Positions 58,501 through 64,000 of a stretch of DNA of 64,000 nucleotides are shown here, piece by piece. This DNA is from Gorsachius magnificus. Taxonomy: Eukaryota; Chordata; Aves; Pelecaniformes; Ardeidae. The stretch covers positions 3,657,821 through 3,721,820 of the forward strand of contig CM067081.1 of NCBI GenBank assembly GCA_034008185.1, written 5' to 3'. The notes below the pieces were generated by a model. It saw nothing but the letters and a program-made list of their open reading frames with translations. It did not search any database and was not told where the DNA came from. Each line of letters starts with the position of its first letter. Position 1 is the first letter of the stretch. Position numbers and translations under genes: made by a program.

Positions 58501-61009
58501 CTCCTTTTCCTTTGCTTTGAACTGCTTTGCTTTATTGTAGGTTGAAGGGAACACACAGCTTCTTCCTCCCAGAGCCCCTTTTGATGGGCACATTAGAGCC
58601 GGTGTTTTTTAACCAGCCATGATTTTGGCAACGGCATGCTGCTAAGTGGTGTGTGATGATACATTTTGGTGGGATCAAGCTGCCCCTTGATTTCAGTGGG
58701 GACTGCAGGTAAAGGAACGGTCCAGAGATGCTGAAGGGATTGTCAGAGGCACCTAATGTCACTGTCCCGGCAGCACGTGGTGGGGTTTCAGCCGACAGAG
58801 GACCAAGGAAGGGCCACAGGTTATGGGCCGCTCACCCAGAAATTAGGTTCAAGCCCCTCTACCATGCTGGACTTTCTGGGTGAGCTTGGGCACATGAATG
58901 ACAACTTTTCTGAGGTGTGTTTCCATGGGTGGTTTAAGTCACCCTGTGAGGGCAGGGCAGCAGAGAGAGGTTGTCCTGACCTTCCTTTCCTTTACATCAA
59001 AGCCATCATTTCCACAGCCCTTCACTGTATCAAAAAAAGAAGAAAGAAGACCATTTTTTGGACAGGTCAGCAAGCTGAACCAACCCATCAGGTGGCCACA
59101 CAGCTGCTGGCAGAAATGCAGTGCAAGAACAGCACGGTTCCCTGCACGAGCACTCTGAGTCCCTCTTCACAATAGTATCTGGACTCTGTGAGTGATGTCT
59201 GCATTCATTTTAGGTTCAGAAGGGGTGGGCTGAAGGCTCCCAAGTACCTCTGAGCATCTCGTCTGCTTATAACCCATAACTCAGCCCTGGCTGGGCTGCT
59301 ATGAAGATAAACATATGTAAGACTGTGAGGTGTTGGACTATTAGATTATACAATGTCCTGAAAGAGAAGTTCTGCACCACCAGAGCTGACACCTGCATTG
59401 GTAGGTCTCCATTAGCAACCAGGGTCATCTTTGGGCCTATGGTCCTAAAATCCTTGCATTCTTAATGATGTTTTCTCAGCTCACATTAGCTATCCCCGTG
59501 GCAGATGCTCTACCAAGGATCTCTGAGGGGCTGGAGTATGTTCATTACCCATCTTGTTCAGTAAGTCTTCAAGAGAAACTATCTCAACACCTTCTTCTCA
59601 TCACCTGGGACAGGACCAGGTATGATGGGAAGGAAGAAGTTCAGGCATGGAGCAAAGCTCTGGCATGCCCCCAAAACTGAATTTGGGGTCCTTCATGGGG
59701 CACACACTTCTATGGCTCTGACAAAAGCTATAAGGACTGAAGCTCTTTCCAGCCAGTGCTGCTTTTCACCTCATTTTGACTTAATTTCAGCTGCCCTTGA
59801 ATTTGGAAGGCAAGTGATCCATGTCCTCACAGCTCTACTACTGTCCCTAATTCAACCACACCAGGCTGTTCAGTCCCCTTCTGCCTGTGATTGTCCTTAA
59901 TTTTTTGTAGGACTTATCCATACAACAATTATCACAGCTCAGAGCATCCCTAGATTTCAACTGAGCCCTGCTCCCTGGCCAAATCTAAGCTCTTAGCTCC
60001 AGCTATTTGTGAGGGAGAGCACGTCAGAAGACACTTCAAACAGTTATGCTAATACGTCCTACCTCATGGTTGCAATGAACTGAGTGCATATAGTTACCAC
60101 AGGTCAGCCAGCATTCATAAAGCCTTATTGCATGGATCAAACACCTGAGAACTCATATTAAAGCATAAATCAATCTGTGCTGCTCCATAACCTTTAGGAT
60201 ATTTCTGAAGAACAATGTTCTACAGTCCTTTTGTGCTTTATGTGTACTCACTGCTGTCATTTCTTTTATCGCTTCAGCGATTACAAAAACTGAAATAATG
60301 AATAGATTTATTTGCTGGAAGATTTGCTAATCTGCTGTCTCTGTCTAAGGTAAGAAACTCCTGAAGAGGGAGTAGCTCTTCCTGTGAGAGACGCCAAGGA
60401 AAAGAGATTCCTGTTTGGTCCTTACCTGCAGCCTCTTTTGCAGGAACATGAGGGGCAAGATTTTTCCCTGTTTTGCTACTAATCCTAATCACCAGCATAA
60501 AAATTCTCCATTTTCCCCAGAAATATTTGTTCACAGATTTTTTCTCATTTAAATTTTTTCTAAAGTCATTGCTTGATTTCAAAAAAAACCCCTACCCAGC
60601 AGCTGTCTGTTTGTCCTAGTGCCACCTGGGACCTGCATCCTAGAGACTGCAGAGGTGAAAATCCCCTTGAATAAATAGGAAAGGAGGAGAATGTATCACT
60701 GTGAAATCCCATGGGAAATGCCTGGGTAATCCATGATGGCAATTCTGCCACAACGCTATTTTTACCACTGTTTCTTAAATGTCCTGTGCCATCACCCTCA
60801 ACCTCCCAAGACTTCCTTGGATAAACTGGAAAGGATCCAACCCCAGAGATCTTGCAACCAGAGAAGACCTCCAAAGAGGATATTATCACAGAAAGATGGG
60901 AAGGTTAGGACTGTGTTTCAGTCAGTTTTCCTAAAGCCTCATCACAAAGCTATTTTTTTCTTGGCCACTTTAGGAACCCGCATTGGCTCCATCTAGTCCA
61001 TATCTAGCA
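55506..61009. other. Intergenic DNA downstream of TSKU
   Basis: 5.5 kb of unique sequence with an ATTT microsatellite at 56,748-56,767. No CR1, exon or RNA gene that I can support. Overlapping short frames on both strands have no domain. Confidence 0.5.
56748..56767 (+). repeat. (ATTT)n microsatellite
   Basis: Five TATT/ATTT units in a row. The pattern also matches overlapping AU-rich elements (ATTTA) if transcribed, but no gene end is recognised here. Confidence 0.85.
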
Positions 61010-61095
61010 TCATAGAAACACAGAATCATTTAGGTTGGACCTTTAAGATCATCAAGCCCAACCGTTACCATAATCCTGCCATCCCACCACTAAAC
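61010..61095 (-). mobile_element. Older CR1 copy, left part (interrupted)
   Basis: A reversed 3' end of the 'TTTAGGTTGGACCTTTAAGATC' type reads as far as CCACCACTAAACC. The consensus then continues 'ATGTCCCTAAGCACC', which is found at 61,489 onward, so this is half of a split element. Confidence 0.9.
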
Positions 61096-61488
61096 CATAG
61101 AATCATAGAATCATAGAATCATAGAATCATAGAATGGTTTGGGTTGGAAGGGACCCCTAGAGGTCATCTAGTCCAACCCCCCTGCAGTGAGCAGGGACAC
61201 CTTTAACCACATCAGGTTGCTCACAGCCCCGTCCAACCTGGCCTGGAATGTTCCCAGGGATAGGGCCTCCACCCCCTCTCTGGGCAACCTGTTCCAGTGT
61301 TTCACCACCTTCATTGTAAAGAATTTCTTCCTTATAGCCAGTCTAAACCTACCCTGGTTTAGTTTAAAACCATTACCCCTTGTCCTGACACAGCTGGCCC
61401 TACTAAAAAGATTTTCCCCATCTTTCCTATGAGCCCCCTTTAGGTACTGAAAGGCCGTAATCAGGTGTCCCCGCAGCCTTCTCTTCTC
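61096..61488 (-). mobile_element. Younger CR1 copy inserted into an older CR1
   Basis: Starts with five reversed octamers (61,098-61,137), has the 'GGTTTGGGTTGGAAGGGACCCC' 3' UTR, and encodes the reversed [34 protein letters not shown] to SNLMW. It ends exactly where the older element resumes. The stop position reads TGG. Confidence 0.92.
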
Positions 61489-61668
61489 CATGTCCCTGAG
61501 CACCTCATCTGCCTGGCTTTTAAATCCCTCCAGGGGTGGGGACTCAACCCCTTCCCTGGGCAGCCCCTTCCAGGGCTTACCAACCCTTTTGGGGAAGAAA
61601 TTTTTCCTCATGTCCAACCTAAACCTGCCCTGGCACAACTTGAGGCTATTTCCTTGCATCCTATCTGC
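61489..61668 (-). mobile_element. Older CR1 copy, right part (interrupted)
   Basis: Resumes at ATGTCCCTGAGCACCTCATC and runs through the reversed coding end [35 protein letters not shown]. Together with 61,010-61,095 it forms one element. Confidence 0.9.
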
Positions 61669-63746
61669 TTGCTGTAAGATTGCCCTGATGGTGTGTCAAG
61701 CCACAAGTCCAGTGGGCTTCTTCCTTTGGAGGCTATTTCACAGCTGGGTTTGAATTCACCAGTAAGGCACCTTTTCACCCAAAAATATTCCCCATAAGAA
61801 TATTCTTGTCTCTACTTTTGCTCATCAGCGTTTCCTACGTTCACATACAACCTGGCCAGTCTCTGCTCTGCAGGAGGAGTGTAGACACTTGGTGACGTCA
61901 GGGAAAGAGGTGCTGTTCTGGGGAAGAGCACTACCAGGCTCTCGATGGGTTTGGGTTTCATTGCTTTGGGGGAAAACATAGTGCTTTTCTGTGGTGGCTC
62001 TGCAAATACTGTTTGCTGGGTTTCAGCAGCAGAAAAGCAGTAGTAGGTCCTTTATGCATGGAGAACATCCCCAAGTCACAGCCCGCAGCCCATGGGCAAC
62101 CAATTTAGGCAGGCAAAACTCTGTCTGGAATTACTTCAGCTTCCCCTTTCCTGAAGCTAAAATCAGAGCTATAAAGCGTGCATTGTGCCAGCATCCCAAA
62201 GCAGAGTGGAAGCACCACAGCTGTCAGGGACCCCATCCTAGGATCACCAAGGGGATATTGAAATCATGGGAACAGCCTCAGCAGCCTGATGGAAATGAGG
62301 TGCTAATTCCTTCGTTTTCTCTCTTCAAGCCACAACAGAAGAGAAGAGCCCCAGGACAAGCCTTGTGTCAGGCCATGTCCCCACTTCAGTGCCACAGATC
62401 CCTGCATTATCTGCTGCAGAAGAGAAGCTGGTTGCCCCATCTGAAGCAGCAGTTTCACACGGCAGAGCAGAGCTATGCCGTTTCCAGCAGAGCTCTGGAG
62501 CCAGCCAAGCACCATTAGCCTAGTTTTTCATCCAAGCAAGGAAGTCCTGGCTCCTGGCAGGCTTATTAGCTTTGGAACCGAGCTCAGCTGACACCTGGCC
62601 AAGGCGTTCTGGCTGCAGCTGGACCTGCCTGGCTTCTGTCCCACCAGCCTGGGTCTCTCCTCATCACACTTCCCTACCCTCTTGGTTCAGCTTGTGCGCC
62701 GGCCCAACTGAGCAATGGGGATAGCTACAGACTTCGGAGATAGAGGGGCTGTTCGGACTCTAAATCTCTTTGTATATCCAAAGATCCCTGCAACTGAAAC
62801 AATTCCTTGCAAAGTTCTTGGTTGTCCAAGAACAGAGAATTCCCTTCCATCTGACAAAGGTGGTGCTGGGCAGCTGGGCACAAGGAGGGATGAGCAATTT
62901 GCTTGTATTGCTTATCTTCCTTCCTTCAAACTCTAGATATGTTTGAAAGCCTAGAAGCAAGCTGCATGGCTCTTCCTGGGGATTGAACTAATCTCATAAC
63001 TGGTTGGAAGAGAGGGCAAAATCCCAGAAACTGACAGGCTCTGGAGTTCCAATATATGGTAGATCTTCCCTAATGACTGCAAAAATCTACAGTTTTATTT
63101 CTTAACCCCCTTTGTGACTGCTAGGGAGAGAGGAAGACAGCCTGCGCCCATGGCAGTCCTGCTGCACACCCACCTCTCTTCTCTCCTTGTCTCTTCTACC
63201 AGAGTAGTCCTGGGCAGAAGTGCCCTTGAGGTGGTGGACAGGACTGTCTCTGCTCTGGGAGCCCAAAGAAAATCACTGCTGTCCCTGTCACAGTGCCTGC
63301 CCCACTGCTGTCCCCATCAGCCAGCAGAGACTCTTTCCAGGGCTGGTTCCACTTTCCGGGGGTTCCCATACAGCAAAGACACTGAGAATGTCCCTTGTCC
63401 TTCACACCCTTGACTCTGTCCACAATGTGTGAAGGCCATAGAAACCCTCCCATAAAGGGGAACGTTTTCTTTCAGCATGGGAGCTCTGGGCAGCAGGGGT
63501 GCTAACAGCACACCCCAAGGTGTTTGCTGCATCCGCATTGCTCTGCTATAGATACAGCCCAGCATCTTGGCTCAAGTCCTAGAACCAGGGGCCTCGACAG
63601 CCAACTCACCCATGGCATCAGCTTGGCATCAGCCAGATTTACACTGTCTGACAGGAACGTGTCTCCATTGCTCTTGCAGACCTGCAGCAACGGAGATGCT
63701 GTGTCCTCCCTAAAGAAGCAAATTTCAGCCTTTATTTTGCCCTTAT
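61669..63746. other. Intergenic DNA, nothing recognised
   Basis: Unique sequence. A 175-codon plus-strand frame (61,991-62,518) shows no domain and is judged chance. Confidence 0.5.
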
Positions 63747-64000
63747 CATAGAATTATAGAATCATGGAATGGTTTGGGTTGGAAGGGACCTTAAAAGATC
63801 ATCTAGTCCACCCCTCCTGCCATGGGCAGGGACATCTTCAATTGGATCAGGTTGCTTACAGCCCCACCCATCCTGACTTTGAACACTTCCAATGATGGGG
63901 CATCCACAGCTTCTCTGGGCAACCTGTGCCAGCATCTCACCACCTTTATCATAAAAAATCGCTTCCTTATGTCTAATGTAAATCTACTCCCCAGCCTCTA
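63747..64000 (-). mobile_element. CR1 LINE 3' part, cut by the window edge
   Basis: Reversed octamers with one change (ATAGAATTATAGAATC), 'GGTTTGGGTTGGAAGGGACC' and the reversed coding end. It runs off the right end, so its 5' limit is unknown. Confidence 0.92.

Noticed and set aside
61098..61138. Tandem 8-bp repeats as a satellite or CRISPR-like array
   Set aside because: These are the normal CR1 3' terminal octamers (ATTCTATG in reverse), here expanded to about five units; no spacers exist.
61168..61659. 163-codon minus-strand open frame
   Set aside because: A chimaera joining two CR1 copies at a nested insertion point, not a gene.

Overview
This is a bird nuclear genome window. The evidence is more than 20 truncated CR1 LINE copies with typical avian 3' ends (ATTCTATG or ATTCTGTG octamers), a solo endogenous-retrovirus LTR of an ERVL-like type common in birds, and one intact vertebrate gene, tsukushi (TSKU). 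The species cannot be fixed from the sequence. The mix of CR1 3' ends would suit a neoavian bird, but that is a weak inference.

Layout: 1-35 kb is repeat-rich intergenic DNA with no host coding exon I can support. It holds young and old CR1 copies, a very old CR1/L3-like relic (about 3.7 kb), the solo LTR with a 5-bp target duplication (9,727-10,233) and a decayed non-CR1 LINE that still shows a reverse-transcriptase box (about 21.4-23.3 kb). Between about 35.2 and 37.9 kb lies a strong CpG island with good splice signals: a donor at 36,082 and an 86-bp candidate exon at 37,844-37,929. I infer that this is the TSKU promoter and non-coding 5' exon region. From 38 to 52 kb is the presumed TSKU intron, with scattered CR1 fragments and several blocks that look like regulatory elements.

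The whole TSKU protein (352 residues) is encoded in one exon. The splice acceptor ends at 51,995, the ATG is at 52,003 and the stop is at 53,059-53,061. A long 3' UTR probably runs to paired AATAAA signals at about 55,465-55,490 and contains a small CR1 fragment. From 55.5 to 64 kb is intergenic DNA with a nested CR1-in-CR1 insertion near 61 kb and a CR1 copy running off the right edge.

TSKU encodes a secreted small leucine-rich proteoglycan-family protein that modulates BMP, Wnt, FGF, Notch and TGF-beta signalling. The rest of the window is best read as its regulatory landscape plus transposon fossils. No CRISPR, operon or prokaryotic system is present, and I found no clear new gene system. 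The most interesting items are the candidate TSKU 5' exons, two RFX X-box motifs, a duplicated 14-bp palindrome, and the transposon stratigraphy (nested CR1, a CR1 subgroup lacking the stop codon, the LINE fossil and the solo LTR).
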